Origin: Sinimarinibacterium sp. NLF-5-8
GTDB taxonomy: Bacteria > Pseudomonadota > Gammaproteobacteria > Nevskiales > Nevskiaceae
Assembly (NCBI RefSeq): GCF_010092425.1
Contig: NZ_CP048030.1
Span: forward strand, 3,111,501 to 3,175,500
Direction: 5' to 3'
Length of the DNA: 64,000 nt
How positions within the stretch are numbered: position 1 is the first letter of the stretch; each line of letters begins with the position of its first letter. The position numbers and the translations under genes were made by a program. Shown in pieces: positions 1 through 9,134 of the stretch. The notes beneath the pieces were generated by a model that made no database searches, was not told the DNA's origin, and worked only from the letters and a program-made list of their open reading frames with translations.

Positions 1-146
1 ATTTCGGCATCGAGCGCCTTCTCGACCAGCAACTTGGTCAGCCGCTTCAGGAGGCCGTTCTCGCCGGTCAGGTCTTCGGGTTTCTGGTAGTCGGCCAGCA
101 GGCTGGTCAACAGGGCGTCAGGTACGTCATGTTTCTTGGTGCTCAT
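1..146 (-). CDS. IS256-family transposase, N-terminal fragment (cut by window edge)
   Basis: The minus strand from ATG at 146 reads [20 protein letters not shown], then a segment ending in a helix rich in Lys and Leu. This matches the N-terminus of IS256-family (Mutator-like, DDE) transposases, which carry out cut-and-paste or copy-out transposition. A GGAG Shine-Dalgarno sits just upstream of the ATG. Only about 48 codons are visible; the catalytic DDE residues would lie outside the window, so activity cannot be judged. It is transcribed away from the adhesin it disrupts. Confidence 0.75.
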   Translation of the reverse strand, partial: MSTKKHDVPDALLTSLLADYQKPEDLTGENGLLKRLTKLLVEKALDAE

Positions 147-211
147 CGTGTCTCCGGACAAGTCGGCAGTTTCCTGCCAAAGGTCCGTTTACACAAAATT
201 CAGGACACGCC
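1..211 (-). mobile_element. Partial IS256-family insertion sequence, one end
   Basis: The window opens inside an insertion sequence. It contains the 5' end of an IS256-type transposase on the minus strand and a short non-coding end with an AT-rich stretch followed by CAGGACACGC, which resembles the terminal repeats of this family. The outer boundary near position 211 is inferred from where the neighbouring adhesin reading frame resumes. The other end lies left of the window, so inverted repeats and target duplication cannot be checked. Confidence 0.65.
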
Positions 212-214
212 CGC

Positions 215-1630
215 ATGAAGGCACTCACCAGCGTTGCCACAGCGTTGGGCGGGGGTACCACGGTGGATGCCGACGGCAAGCTGACCGGCACCTCGTACAC
301 CATCAATGGCGTTGCCAAAACCTCGGTGGGTGATGCACTGGCCGCTTTGGATCAGGGCTGGACGCTGACGGCGGGTCAATCCGGCAGCGGCACGGTCAGC
401 GGTACCAGCGATGCGGCCATCAAAGCCGGCAGCAAGGTCACTTTCAATGCGGGTGACAACATGGCCATTACCCAGGCCAATGATCAAATCACCTACGGTT
501 TGAATCCGGCGCTGACGGGGATCAACAGTATTGGCTTTACCGGCGGGCCGAGCATCACGGTCACCAAAAATCAGCTCGACTTCAACGGTGGGCGCTTGAC
601 CAATCTTGGCGATGCCAAAGACGCCAAGGATGCCGTGACCCTGGCGCAGGTTCAGACCTTGATTGCAGATGCCGGAACCGGCGGAACGGTTGGTCCTGCG
701 GGGCCACAAGGCCCTGCCGGTCCGCAAGGGTCTGCCGGTGCTGACGGGGCGCCGGGCGCAACCGGTCCTGCCGGTCCGCAAGGGCCTGCGGGTTCGGGCG
801 GCGGCACTGTGCAATTGCCAGACGGCGATACAGTGACAGTGGCGCAGGGCGTGACGCAGGCGATTGCAATGGCCTCCGGGAGCGATGGCCGTGCCTTCTG
901 CAGCCAGGGCGCCGGCGAAAACTCCGTGCGCTGTGGTGCAAACACCACAGACGATGTCACGGCGGCCAACGGCATTGGTATTGGCACCGATGCGCAGGCG
1001 ATGGCGGATGGCGGGATCGCCTTGGGGCATAACTCCACGGCGGTGCAGTCCAACTCGGTGGCGATTGGTTCAGGCGCAACCGCGCGCTCGTCGGTGGCCG
1101 TTGGCACCGGTGCGCAGGCGGTCGGCACCAATACCACGGCTGTCGGTGACAATGCCGAGGCGTCGGGTGATTTGTCCGTGGCCGTTGGCAATAACGCCCA
1201 AGCCACTGCGGATAATTCAGTTGCGCTGGGTAATGGTTCGGTTGCCGATCAGGAAAATACGGTGTCGGTGGGCAGCCAGGATAACCAGCGTCGTGTGACC
1301 AACGTGGCTGCCGGGGTAGATGCCACGGATGCGGTGAATGTGGGTCAATTGCGTGAGCTGGAACAGCGCAACGATATTCGCTTTGATGAGCAGGGCAAGC
1401 GAATCAATGCCGTGGGCGCACTCAGTGCCGCGCTGGCGATGGCGCAGCCTGACTATCGTCTGAAAGGCGACTATCAGGTCAACGTCGGCGTCGGGCATTA
1501 CATCGATACCCAGGCCATCGGTGCCAGCTTCAGTGCCAAGCTGCGCGACAATGTGTCGCTGCGAGTCGGTGGCTCGGTTGCCGAAGGCGGTGAAAACATG
1601 ATCGGTGCTGGCGTAGGCTTCTCGTGGTAA
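215..1630 (+). CDS. Trimeric autotransporter adhesin (YadA/Hia type), 5'-truncated by IS
   Basis: This is the C-terminal part of a trimeric autotransporter, an outer-membrane adhesin. In order it shows beta-rich head/stalk sequence, a collagen-like stretch of about 40 residues (GPAGPQG-type triplets, about residues 157-197), head repeats of the AVG/AIG pattern (about 280-350), a neck motif ([19 protein letters not shown]), a short coiled coil and a C-terminal YadA anchor ending in Phe-Ser-Trp. No signal peptide or extended signal region is present. The frame stays open into the IS end upstream, so the ATG at 215 is only the first convenient Met. It is probably a non-exported remnant. A strong terminator follows. 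Confidence 0.85.
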   Translation: MKALTSVATALGGGTTVDADGKLTGTSYTINGVAKTSVGDALAALDQGWTLTAGQSGSGTVSGTSDAAIKAGSKVTFNAGDNMAITQANDQITYGLNPALTGINSIGFTGGPSITVTKNQLDFNGGRLTNLGDAKDAKDAVTLAQVQTLIADAGTGGTVGPAGPQGPAGPQGSAGADGAPGATGPAGPQGPAGSGGGTVQLPDGDTVTVAQGVTQAIAMASGSDGRAFCSQGAGENSVRCGANTTDDVTAANGIGIGTDAQAMADGGIALGHNSTAVQSNSVAIGSGATARSSVAVGTGAQAVGTNTTAVGDNAEASGDLSVAVGNNAQATADNSVALGNGSVADQENTVSVGSQDNQRRVTNVAAGVDATDAVNVGQLRELEQRNDIRFDEQGKRINAVGALSAALAMAQPDYRLKGDYQVNVGVGHYIDTQAIGASFSAKLRDNVSLRVGGSVAEGGENMIGAGVGFSW

Positions 1631-1652
1631 GACCGTAAGCTGTTGTTGAGCA

Positions 1653-1693
1653 AAAGCCGCCATCCCGGGTTGAATCGGGGTGGCGGCTTTTTT
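1653..1693 (+). terminator. Rho-independent terminator of the adhesin remnant
   Basis: GC-rich inverted repeat AGCCGCCATCCC / GGGGTGGCGGCT followed by a T run, 25 bases after the adhesin stop codon. Confidence 0.85.
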
Positions 1694-1720
1694 GTGCATG
1701 CACGCGCAAAGCCTTCCAGC

Positions 1721-1808
1721 CGTCATCCTTGCGCAAGCAAGGATTCAGTGTCCGGGTTCGGCCATTCACCGAAGGTTTTTCTGGATTGCGGCGTTCGCCG
1801 CAATGACG
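1721..1808 (+). repeat. Dispersed ~88-bp repeat, copy 1
   Basis: Starts CGTCATCCTTGCGCAAGCAA and ends TTCGCCGCAATGACG. The outer ends are inverted (CGTCAT/ATGACG), and each half contains its own small palindrome (CCTTGCGCAAGCAAGG and GCGGCGTTCGCCGC). The same unit recurs at 8877, 8974, 48538, 48835, 59112, 59250 and 59388. Confidence 0.9.
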
Positions 1809-1815
1809 GTTTTTT

Positions 1816-3099
1816 TTACCTACCTATCTGCCTGGGTTGTTGCTTGTGCCGTGTCGGCACCGGGCGGCACGCGCGCGTGATCGTGGCAACGATCCGGGCG
1901 GCGTGGAGCAACCCTGCCGGGGCAAAAGTCTTGCCGTTGTTGAGCAGGGCAACCGAAATATCCCGGCTCGGATCGGCCCAGCACAGCACGGTCAAAAAGC
2001 CGATGTGCCCAAACGCGCCCTTGCTGTGCGCGCCCCACAGGCCGACGGGGTTTTCTCCCAGCATGAAGCCCGGCGAAAAACGCATCGGGATGTGCAGCAT
2101 CCGATCCATGACCAACCGCCCCGGACGGGTCGCTGCGGCAATGGTCTGGGGCTTGAGTACGCGCACGCCGTCAAGCTCGCCGCCGTTGAGCATCATCTGC
2201 AAGACGCGGCAGGCGTCGTCTGCGGTTGCGTACATGTTGCCCGCAGGGACGATGGCGCTGAGAAACTCATCCGTATTGGATGCGGCCACCACGGTTTCAA
2301 AGTCCACCCCGAGAATCTGCTTTGACACTGCCGTGATCGGCCAGAAGGCTTTGGGGCCGGTGCGGTAGTTGTGCGCGCCCTGCGCCCGTTGCGCCGGTTC
2401 AAAGCCATACCGCGTGTGTTGCAGCCCCAGCGGTTTGGCCAGCCATTGATCGAGCGCGTCCGGCAGTTCGATCTTGCCCACCTGACGTACCAGTTCACCG
2501 ACGATGAAGCCGCCGGTCAGGGCGTGGTAGGCCTGGTGCTTGAACTTGCCCGGCATCGGCGGACAACTGCACAGCAAGTCGATGACCGCATCCCAGTGCT
2601 TGAGCAGCACCGGATCAGGATGTGTGACCGGCAACTGCGGAATCCCGGCGCGGTGAGACAGCAGATCCAGGATCGTCACCGAGCCTTTGCCGTTTTTGGC
2701 AAAGCGCGGCAAATAGTCGGCCACGCGATCGTTCAGGCTCAGCTTGCCGTCTTCGGCGAGCTTGTGGATCAGCAGTGAACTGATGGCCTTGGAAGCCGAA
2801 AACAGGCAACTCGGCGTATCCGGCGTCATCACCTCGGGCGCGATCTCCTCGCCCGGCATCGCCCCGTGCACATGCCCGATCGAACGCTTGATCAGCACCC
2901 GGCCATGACGCCGTACCACCAGCGTGATTGCCGGTTGCAACCCGGTGCGATAAAAATCCTCGACACTGCGCCAGATGCGCGCAACATCGGCAGCTTCAAC
3001 GCCGACATCCTGAGGGTCTGTTTCCGCTGCATGGTCAATGCGGCTGATTGCGGCCAGATCCTGGGGCACGTTGACGCGACGGTCATCTAACAAATTCAT
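1816..3099 (-). CDS. Serine beta-lactamase-fold hydrolase / esterase (class C-like)
   Basis: A 427-residue protein of the beta-lactamase/EstB family, which covers esterases and D-aminopeptidases as well as true beta-lactamases. The nucleophile motif S-x-x-K is SASK at residues 101-104. A Tyr in a HQAYHALTGG segment fits the second motif, and GHIG near the C-terminus fits the third. No signal peptide is visible, so a cytoplasmic esterase is more likely than an antibiotic-resistance enzyme. It ends only eight bases past repeat copy 1. It is the last gene of a minus-strand run, but a terminator separates it from the flavoprotein upstream. The substrate is unknown. Confidence 0.8.
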   Translation of the reverse strand: MNLLDDRRVNVPQDLAAISRIDHAAETDPQDVGVEAADVARIWRSVEDFYRTGLQPAITLVVRRHGRVLIKRSIGHVHGAMPGEEIAPEVMTPDTPSCLFSASKAISSLLIHKLAEDGKLSLNDRVADYLPRFAKNGKGSVTILDLLSHRAGIPQLPVTHPDPVLLKHWDAVIDLLCSCPPMPGKFKHQAYHALTGGFIVGELVRQVGKIELPDALDQWLAKPLGLQHTRYGFEPAQRAQGAHNYRTGPKAFWPITAVSKQILGVDFETVVAASNTDEFLSAIVPAGNMYATADDACRVLQMMLNGGELDGVRVLKPQTIAAATRPGRLVMDRMLHIPMRFSPGFMLGENPVGLWGAHSKGAFGHIGFLTVLCWADPSRDISVALLNNGKTFAPAGLLHAARIVATITRACRPVPTRHKQQPRQIGR

Positions 3100-3123
3100 T
3101 GCAGCTCCCTGAAGTCAAAACCC

Positions 3124-3157
3124 AGGCCGTGCAGCCCCCGCCGCACGGCCTGTGCGA
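3124..3157 (-). terminator. Terminator after the ferredoxin-reductase-like gene
   Basis: Inverted repeat AGGCCGTGC / GCACGGCCT (3124-3132 and 3143-3151). On the minus strand it is followed by GGGTTTTGAC, 18 bases after the stop codon. Confidence 0.7.
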
Positions 3158-3168
3158 ATGCGCTGTGC

Positions 3169-4398
3169 TTACGCGGCGGCGGTGGTCAGCATTTTCAGCG
3201 GCAGCGTTTCGTCGGCCAGTTTGGCTGGGTCGATGACGGCACCTTCAGCCACCAGCTTTTTGGCATGCATGAAGTCCTGCGGGCGGCTGACGGCATCTGC
3301 GGCAATCATCTTGCCGCCCTTCAGATAAAACACGGCAAAGTTGCGTTCGGTTTGCGGGTTGCCGCGCACCACCACCTGATCGTGACCGGCCGACACGCCC
3401 ACCATTTGCAGCTTGAGATCAAATTGATCGGACCAGAACCACGGCACCATGTGATACGGCTCGTTTTTGCCGGCCAGATTGCGGCCTACCGCGCGCCCTT
3501 GTTCCAGTGCGTTTTGAACCGACTCCAGACGCACATTGCCGCCCAAAAACACGTTGGGGTGATTGGTGCAGTCCCCGGCGGCGTAAATATCCGGGTCGGA
3601 CGTTGCACAGTATTGATTGACGACGATGCCGTTATCCACCGTCAGCCCGGCATCCTGCGCCAGCTCGACGTTGGCGACCAGACCGATGCCGACCACGACA
3701 AAATCGGTTTCGATGCGCTCGCCGCCTTCCAGCGTGATGGCGGTGACCGGATTGCCTTCAAAACCGGCGATCTTGACGTTGGTGCGCAAGTCCACGCCGG
3801 CTTCACGGTGCGCGCGCTCAAAAAACTCTGACATCAGTGGCACCGTGACGCGCGCGAGCACACGCGGCAAGCCTTCGAGCAGGGTGACGTGAACGCCGAG
3901 TTTGGTCATCGACGCTGCACCTTCCAGGCCAATGAAACCGCCGCCGATGATTACCGCGCGCTTGCCGGGTTGGCAATGGGCTTTGATCGCTTCGATGTCG
4001 GCAATCGTGCGCAGCACAAACACGTTGGACGCATCGGCACCGGGCATCGGCAGCGCGCGCGCGCGCCCGCCGGTGGCCAGCACCAGCTTGTCGTAACTTT
4101 GGCTGCGGCCATCGGCCAGGGTAATGGTCTTGGCCGCGCGGTCGATTTTGGTGACGCGCGCGTTGCCGACAAACTCGATCTGGTGCTTTTCCATCACCGC
4201 CGGTTTCATCACATACAGGCTTTCTTCGGTGGCAGTACCGGCCAGATACGCCTTGGACAGCGGCGGACGCTTGTACGGTGGCTGCGGTTCTTCACCGTAA
4301 ATCACGACACGACCGGTAAAACCTTGGCGGCGTGCTTCGGCGGCGGCTTCAATGCCGGCCTGTCCGGCGCCAACGACGACGATGGTTTGTTCACTCAT
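3169..4398 (-). CDS. FAD-dependent ferredoxin/rubredoxin reductase-like oxidoreductase
   Basis: A 409-residue pyridine-nucleotide-disulfide-type flavoprotein. The FAD site VVVGAGQAG is at the N-terminus, a second Rossmann motif IIGGGFIGLE binds NAD(P)H mid-protein, and DIYAAGDC near residue 270 completes the FAD site. This layout matches reductases that pass electrons from NADH to ferredoxins of P450s or Rieske oxygenases (ThcD/CamA type). ATG at 4398 is chosen because AGGAAC lies about ten bases upstream; the longer frame would need TTG. No ferredoxin or oxygenase gene is adjacent, so the partner is unknown. Confidence 0.88.
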   Translation of the reverse strand: MSEQTIVVVGAGQAGIEAAAEARRQGFTGRVVIYGEEPQPPYKRPPLSKAYLAGTATEESLYVMKPAVMEKHQIEFVGNARVTKIDRAAKTITLADGRSQSYDKLVLATGGRARALPMPGADASNVFVLRTIADIEAIKAHCQPGKRAVIIGGGFIGLEGAASMTKLGVHVTLLEGLPRVLARVTVPLMSEFFERAHREAGVDLRTNVKIAGFEGNPVTAITLEGGERIETDFVVVGIGLVANVELAQDAGLTVDNGIVVNQYCATSDPDIYAAGDCTNHPNVFLGGNVRLESVQNALEQGRAVGRNLAGKNEPYHMVPWFWSDQFDLKLQMVGVSAGHDQVVVRGNPQTERNFAVFYLKGGKMIAADAVSRPQDFMHAKKLVAEGAVIDPAKLADETLPLKMLTTAAA

Positions 4399-4417
4399 AG
4401 TTGCTTGTTCCTGTTTC

Positions 4418-4451
4418 AAACAAAGGCGATTGCCGCAGTTGCGGCAATCGC
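4418..4451 (-). terminator. Hairpin after the lipase lipoprotein gene
   Basis: Perfect 11-bp stem GCGATTGCCGC / GCGGCAATCGC with a four-base loop. On the minus strand it is followed by CTTTGTTTG. It separates the lipase gene from the flavoprotein gene. Confidence 0.65.
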
Positions 4452-4497
4452 GTCATGGATCAGACGCCAGGGGTGCGACCTGCGTTTCGTCTTTTGA

Positions 4498-5646
4498 TTA
4501 TGGCGTGTCTGGCGCTGCCGGGGCATTGGACTCGGCCTCATCCAGCGCCGCTTGCGCGTAAGGCTTGAGGGGCGGCTCCTGCGTTGCCAAGTGTAGACGC
4601 GGGATGCTGTCCACCCCTTCGCTGGCCAGGGTGCGCAGCAAACCGGCCACGCTCTGCGGCCCCAGAATTACATTCGGTAACGGTGCCACGGCGCTGCACA
4701 AGTCCGCACCACCCGCGCGCTCAACGTTCGCCGGGCCGGGATGGTCGATCGCATCCATCGTCAGCGTAAAGGTCAGCCGATCGGTCAGGCCGATGGTGAC
4801 GTGATCGGCGATGTAACCGGGACAAATATCCTGCAACTTGATGTTGGTGACCTTGGGGTTTTCGATGCCCCAATCCAGTGCGGCAGTGGGGATCGGGTTG
4901 GTGGGCTGCACCAGCTCATCAAACTGGGTGTAGATGGCGGTGTAATCCACCGCGCCCGGGGTTTCATCCACGGTATTCACCGCGCGGGTGAAGTTGGCGT
5001 CGATCCCGAACTGATAGACCCCTTCAGGCAGCAGGCGTAATCCGCCGAGGACTTGCGTCCACTGCGTCACATTGCCCAGCAACACTCCATGATTGGGGCC
5101 GGCGTGCAGCACAAAATCATCGACTGCCGCGCGCGCGGACGGCCAGAATCGCAACGCCCAGCGCGGCATCGACGCCCCCTGGCTGTGGCCGATCATCGCC
5201 ACTTTTTGGCCCGTGCGCGCGTGCATTCGGCGCAGGGCATTGACGACGTACTCCGCCGAAATCTGCTGATCGCCTAAGCCGCGGTCGGGATAGGTGATCA
5301 CGCACACGTCATGGCCACGCTCGGCCAACTGCGGAATGTAGTTCCATTCGTACTGTTCCTGACCGCGCGTAAAGGTGCCGTGCACCAGCAGCACGGCAGG
5401 CTTGTCGGGATGCTCAAAGTCGCTGCAATGCAGCGCCGCGTCCAGTGTTTCCTGGTCGGTTTCCAGCGGGATTTCCTGCGGAAACTCGACCTTGGCGCCG
5501 GTGACGGCGGGCGTACTGGGGGCGTCCAGCAGAATCGGCGTGCCATCATTCCCCGGCGTTTCGCTGCCCGTGCAGGCCAGCAGCGCGGTGGCCGTGATCA
5601 CGCCAAGCGACCATTGAACCCCTTGTTTGAATCTTGAATTGATCAT
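4498..5646 (-). CDS. Secreted lipase-like alpha/beta hydrolase lipoprotein
   Basis: A 382-residue alpha/beta hydrolase related to triacylglycerol lipases. A hydrophobic signal ends in a lipobox (LLAC, Cys about 25), so it is probably a lipoprotein. The oxyanion region reads VLLVHGTF and the nucleophile elbow is GHSQGAS. ATG at 5646 is preferred over GTG at 5649 because AAGGAG is then eight bases upstream. Its position next to propionyl-CoA synthetase, an HSL esterase and a wax synthase fits a lipid/ester-use neighbourhood, though the actual substrate is not visible. The last 15 residues are Ala/Pro-rich. Confidence 0.85.
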   Translation of the reverse strand: MINSRFKQGVQWSLGVITATALLACTGSETPGNDGTPILLDAPSTPAVTGAKVEFPQEIPLETDQETLDAALHCSDFEHPDKPAVLLVHGTFTRGQEQYEWNYIPQLAERGHDVCVITYPDRGLGDQQISAEYVVNALRRMHARTGQKVAMIGHSQGASMPRWALRFWPSARAAVDDFVLHAGPNHGVLLGNVTQWTQVLGGLRLLPEGVYQFGIDANFTRAVNTVDETPGAVDYTAIYTQFDELVQPTNPIPTAALDWGIENPKVTNIKLQDICPGYIADHVTIGLTDRLTFTLTMDAIDHPGPANVERAGGADLCSAVAPLPNVILGPQSVAGLLRTLASEGVDSIPRLHLATQEPPLKPYAQAALDEAESNAPAAPDTP

Positions 5647-5699
5647 CACCTTTGCTCCTTGGCATTAGCATTGCGCGCGCTTGCAACCTTTTAGCGGCT

Positions 5700-7610
5700 T
5701 TAGCCGCAGCCACCATTGGCCTGGCGCGTCTGCGCATTGCCGATCAGCGCGCCAATTTCATCGAGCACGCGCGGATCGTCAATGGTTGCGGGCGTCACAA
5801 ACTCTTTGCCCTCGGCAATGGAGCGCATCGTTGCGCGCAAAACCTTGCCGGAGCGGGTCTTGGGCAGGCGCGGCACGATCAGCACGGTTTTGAATGCAGC
5901 GACCGCGCCGATGTGCTCCCGCACGCGCGCAATCAGCTCGTTTTGAATCTGCGCGGCGGGGCGCTCTACGCCGGATTTGAGCACCACCATGCCCAGCGGC
6001 AACTGGCCTTTGAGCGTATCGGCCACGCCGATCACCGCGCACTCGGCCACATCGGCATGACCGGCCAGCACTTCTTCCATCGCGCCGGTGGACAGACGAT
6101 GACCGGCGACGTTGATGATGTCGTCGATGCGCGACATGATCCACACATAGCCGTCGGCGTCGATATAACCCGCATCGCCGGTCAAGTAATAGCCCGGATA
6201 GCGCGACAGATAACCGTCGATATAACCCTGCTCGTTGTTCCACAGGGTTGATAGCGTGCCCGGCGGCAGCGGCAGTTTGATCACCAGATTGCCGATCTCA
6301 CCGTCCGGCACGGGCGCGCCGTCGTTATCCAGGGCCTGCATTTCATAGCCCGGCACTGGCACCGTGGACGATCCGGCTTTCACCGGCATCGATTCAATGC
6401 CCTGGCAATTGGCAATCGCCGGCCAGCCCAGCTCGGTTTGCCACCAGTTATCCACCACCGGCACCTTGAGCAGGTTTTCGGCCCAGTGAATCGTGTCGGG
6501 GTCGGAACGCTCACCGGCCAAAAACAGGGTGCGCAGGCTGGATAAATCGTAGTTTTTCACCCGCGTGCCGTTGGGGTCTTCTTTTTTGATCGCGCGAAAC
6601 GCGGTGGGCGCGGTAAAAAACGCATTGACCTTGTATTGGCTGATCACCCGCCAAAACGCCCCGGCATCGGGCGTGCCCACCGGCTTACCTTCATACATCA
6701 CCGTGGTGCAGCCCAGCAGCAGCGGCCCGTAAACAATATAAGAGTGGCCGACGACCCAGCCCACGTCCGACGCCGCCCAGTACACATCGCCCGGTTTGCA
6801 GCCAAACACCGCGCGCATGGAGTAATGCAGCGCCACCGCGTGACCGCCGTTATCGCGCACCACGCCCTTGGGCTTGCCGGTGGTGCCAGAGGTGTAGAGC
6901 ACATACAGCGGATCGGTGGCCGCGCGCGGCACGCAATCGGCGGGCTTGGCTTGCGCCACCGCCGCCGCCCAATCCACATCGCGCCCGGCCACCAGCGTGG
7001 CGGTGCATTGCGGGCGTTGCAAAATGATGCAGCGCGCGGGTTTGTGCGCGCTAATTTCAATCGCCTCATCCAGCATCGGCTTGTATTCAATGGTGCGATT
7101 CGGCTCGATGCCGCAAGAGGCCGAAATCACCAGCACCGGCTCGGCAGCGTCAATGCGCTTGGCCAGTTCGCGCGGGGCAAAGCCGCCAAACACCACCGAA
7201 TGCACCGCGCCAATGCGCGCGCAGGCCAGCATGGCCACTGCCGCTTCCGGCACCATCGGCATGTAAATCACCACGCGATCACCGGGTTTGACGCCCTGAT
7301 CGAGCAGCGCACCGGCAAAGTGCGCGACTTCATCGCGCAGCTGGGCAAAGGTGAGCTGGCGCGCGCTGCCGGTCACGGGGCTGTCGTAAATCAGTGCCAG
7401 TTGATCGGCGCGGCCATTTTCAACGTGTCGATCCAGTGCGTTGTAGCAGGTGTTGAACTGCGCACCGGCAAACCACTGCATCAGCGGCGCGCGCGATGAA
7501 TCCAGCACCTGATCCCACTTTTTGTGCCAATGCAGGTGCTCGGCTTGCTCGGCCCAAAATGCCTGCGGGTCGCGCTGCGCGCGCGCATATTGATCTTGGT
7601 AACGTCCCAT
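5700..7610 (-). CDS. prpE: Propionyl-CoA synthetase (acyl-CoA synthetase, PrpE type)
   Basis: A 636-residue AMP-forming acyl-CoA synthetase of the acetyl/propionyl subgroup. It ligates propionate (or acetate) to CoA using ATP. The N-terminal domain typical of Acs/PrpE is present, followed by the AMP-binding P-loop YTSGTTGKPKG, an acyl-pocket region, WWQTELGWP, and the C-terminal catalytic Lys motif RSGKVLR, which is the lysine acetylated by Pat in relatives. ATG at 7610 has AGGAG upstream; the longer frame has no matching signal. It is followed closely by the lipase gene. Propionate specificity over acetate is judged from overall sequence resemblance only. Confidence 0.85.
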   Translation of the reverse strand: MGRYQDQYARAQRDPQAFWAEQAEHLHWHKKWDQVLDSSRAPLMQWFAGAQFNTCYNALDRHVENGRADQLALIYDSPVTGSARQLTFAQLRDEVAHFAGALLDQGVKPGDRVVIYMPMVPEAAVAMLACARIGAVHSVVFGGFAPRELAKRIDAAEPVLVISASCGIEPNRTIEYKPMLDEAIEISAHKPARCIILQRPQCTATLVAGRDVDWAAAVAQAKPADCVPRAATDPLYVLYTSGTTGKPKGVVRDNGGHAVALHYSMRAVFGCKPGDVYWAASDVGWVVGHSYIVYGPLLLGCTTVMYEGKPVGTPDAGAFWRVISQYKVNAFFTAPTAFRAIKKEDPNGTRVKNYDLSSLRTLFLAGERSDPDTIHWAENLLKVPVVDNWWQTELGWPAIANCQGIESMPVKAGSSTVPVPGYEMQALDNDGAPVPDGEIGNLVIKLPLPPGTLSTLWNNEQGYIDGYLSRYPGYYLTGDAGYIDADGYVWIMSRIDDIINVAGHRLSTGAMEEVLAGHADVAECAVIGVADTLKGQLPLGMVVLKSGVERPAAQIQNELIARVREHIGAVAAFKTVLIVPRLPKTRSGKVLRATMRSIAEGKEFVTPATIDDPRVLDEIGALIGNAQTRQANGGCG

Positions 7611-7674
7611 GATGTTCTCCTCTTGTATGGGCTGCGCGCGGCGCGCGCGAAGGGTTTTAGGCAAAAATTAAAAC

Positions 7675-8697
7675 TCAGTGCAAATGCTCTCGGATAAACG
7701 CCAGCATCTCCGCGCGCACCTGTTTGACCTCGGCAAACAAGCTGCCAAACAGCGGAAACGCATGGGGCAGCTTGGGCCACACCACACAGCGTGCGTCCAC
7801 GCCATGCGCCTTGGCGCGGCGGGTGAACATCACCGTGTCGTCCATCAACACTTCTGAATCGCTGGTGAGCAAATACAGCGGCGGAAAGCCGGAACAATCG
7901 GCGTAAATGGGCGATAGCTCAGGATCGGACGCATCCCACTCCCCGGCATACATTTCATCAATGCGTTGCAACACCGCAATCGGCAACACCGGATCGCGGC
8001 CCTTGTTGAGCGTGCGCGACATCGGCGCGTGAATCCGTCCCAGCTCAGTGGCGGGCGAGGCTGGAATCCCGCAGGCCGGCATCGGCAAGCCCTGCTTACG
8101 CAGCCGCTGCAACAGCCCCAGCATCAAATTGCCGCCTGCCGAGTCGCCGCCCAGCACAATCCGATTGGCCGCAAACCCCAGCTCCAGCAAGCTGCGATAC
8201 GCGCGCTCGCAATCATCCAGCGCCGCCGGAAAACGGTTGCGCGGCGCCAGCCGGTAATCGGGCAAATACCCATGCGCGCCCAGCTGCGCGCACAAATCCG
8301 CCACCATTTCCATGTGTGCCACTGGCGCCGCAGGCAAGAAGAACGCGCCGCCATGCAGCCACAAAATCACCGGCTTGGAAGTGTCGCGCAAATCCCCCAA
8401 CACATGCCCCGGCACCTGTCCCACGGCAGTGTATTCCAGCGGCAAGCCGTAGGTGTTGGGGCACTTCAACCCCGAAATCCGCAGCTGGATTTTGGCGATT
8501 TTTTCATCGGAGGCGCGCGTCATCCGTGCCAGCATGGGACGCAAAAACAGGCGAAAAAACCAGGTGATGATGCGGCTGCGCAAACTGATCGTGATCTTTT
8601 TGAACTGCACCACGCCTTCAGCGGGCGCCGGCAACAGTGATGCGCGCGTCAGCTCAAGCGGGGTGACGTCAGGTGGCGGCGGAGTGTCTGGGCTCAT
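7675..8697 (-). CDS. HSL-family alpha/beta hydrolase (esterase)
   Basis: A 340-residue hormone-sensitive-lipase family esterase. The oxyanion-hole motif HGGAFF is in the first half, the nucleophile elbow GDSAGGN carries the catalytic Ser, and the C-terminal region has SDSEVLMDD (acid) and LPHAF (His). Such enzymes hydrolyse short to medium acyl esters, and some relatives act in steroid or wax-ester breakdown. ATG at 8697 is the first Met; the longer frame would need TTG, and no clear Shine-Dalgarno is visible for either. It lies 65 bases upstream of prpE on the same strand, so co-transcription is likely. Confidence 0.85.
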   Translation of the reverse strand: MSPDTPPPPDVTPLELTRASLLPAPAEGVVQFKKITISLRSRIITWFFRLFLRPMLARMTRASDEKIAKIQLRISGLKCPNTYGLPLEYTAVGQVPGHVLGDLRDTSKPVILWLHGGAFFLPAAPVAHMEMVADLCAQLGAHGYLPDYRLAPRNRFPAALDDCERAYRSLLELGFAANRIVLGGDSAGGNLMLGLLQRLRKQGLPMPACGIPASPATELGRIHAPMSRTLNKGRDPVLPIAVLQRIDEMYAGEWDASDPELSPIYADCSGFPPLYLLTSDSEVLMDDTVMFTRRAKAHGVDARCVVWPKLPHAFPLFGSLFAEVKQVRAEMLAFIREHLH

Positions 8698-8876
8698 GAG
8701 CAAATCATCAAAAACGGAGGGCGAAACATCATGTACATATAGTGCCCGATAAGGCGCATCGTCTTGGTCTGTATGAGGGAGTTTTCACCCAGGCGTATGG
8801 TGATCAGTCAAAATCGTCATTCCGGTGAACATCTGAATCCATAAAATCATTCACCGCAGCCCCGTCATTCAAATCC

Positions 8877-9060
8877 CGTCATTGCGGCGAAAGCTGCAAT
8901 CCAGAGAAGCCTTCGGCGATGACCGCAGGCGCGGAACTGGATCCTTGCTTGCGCAAGGATGACGACACTTTCTGTCATTCCGGCGAATGCCGGAATCCAG
9001 AAAAGCCTGCGGTGAATGGCCGAACCCGGGCACTGGATCCTTGCTTGCGCAAGGATGACG
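8877..9060 (-). repeat. Two minus-strand copies of the ~88-bp dispersed repeat
   Basis: Copies at about 8877-8964 (diverged) and 8974-9060, both opposite in orientation to copy 1. Each runs from a GTCATT... start to CTTGCGCAAGGATGACG, and they are separated by only about ten bases. Confidence 0.85.
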
Positions 9061-9076
9061 GCTGGTGGATTTTGCG

Positions 9077-9123
9077 CACAGACACAAAAAACGCGGGGGG
9101 TGCCCGCGTTTTTTGTGTCTGTG
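9077..9123. terminator. Bidirectional terminator with 21-bp perfect stem
   Basis: CACAGACACAAAAAACGCGGG is mirrored by CCCGCGTTTTTTGTGTCTGTG around a five-base loop. The A and T runs lie inside the stem, so termination could work on either strand. It lies just after the wax synthase stop codon. Confidence 0.85.
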
Positions 9124-9134
9124 AATCATCCGCG

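Larger units (their letters stand above)
8698..9134. other. Gene-free stretch with two repeat copies and a long terminator
   Basis: About 440 bases without a gene. It holds two inverted-orientation copies of the dispersed repeat and a long symmetrical terminator. The promoter of the esterase/prpE/lipase run should lie at 8700-8870, but no convincing -35/-10 pair stands out. Confidence 0.6.

Noticed and set aside
200-1030. Long minus-strand ORF of 276 codons across the adhesin
   Set aside because: It is an antisense frame of repetitive adhesin DNA; composition is Arg/His/Gly-rich with no domain, while the plus strand has clear YadA features.
1816-3099. Antibiotic-resistance beta-lactamase
   Set aside because: It lacks a signal peptide and better resembles the EstB-like esterase branch; no resistance context is nearby.
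8869-9129. Small ORF with repeated CRHPCASKDPVPGFG segments
   Set aside because: Translated from the dispersed repeat; the same peptide appears wherever the repeat occurs, so it is not a protein family.
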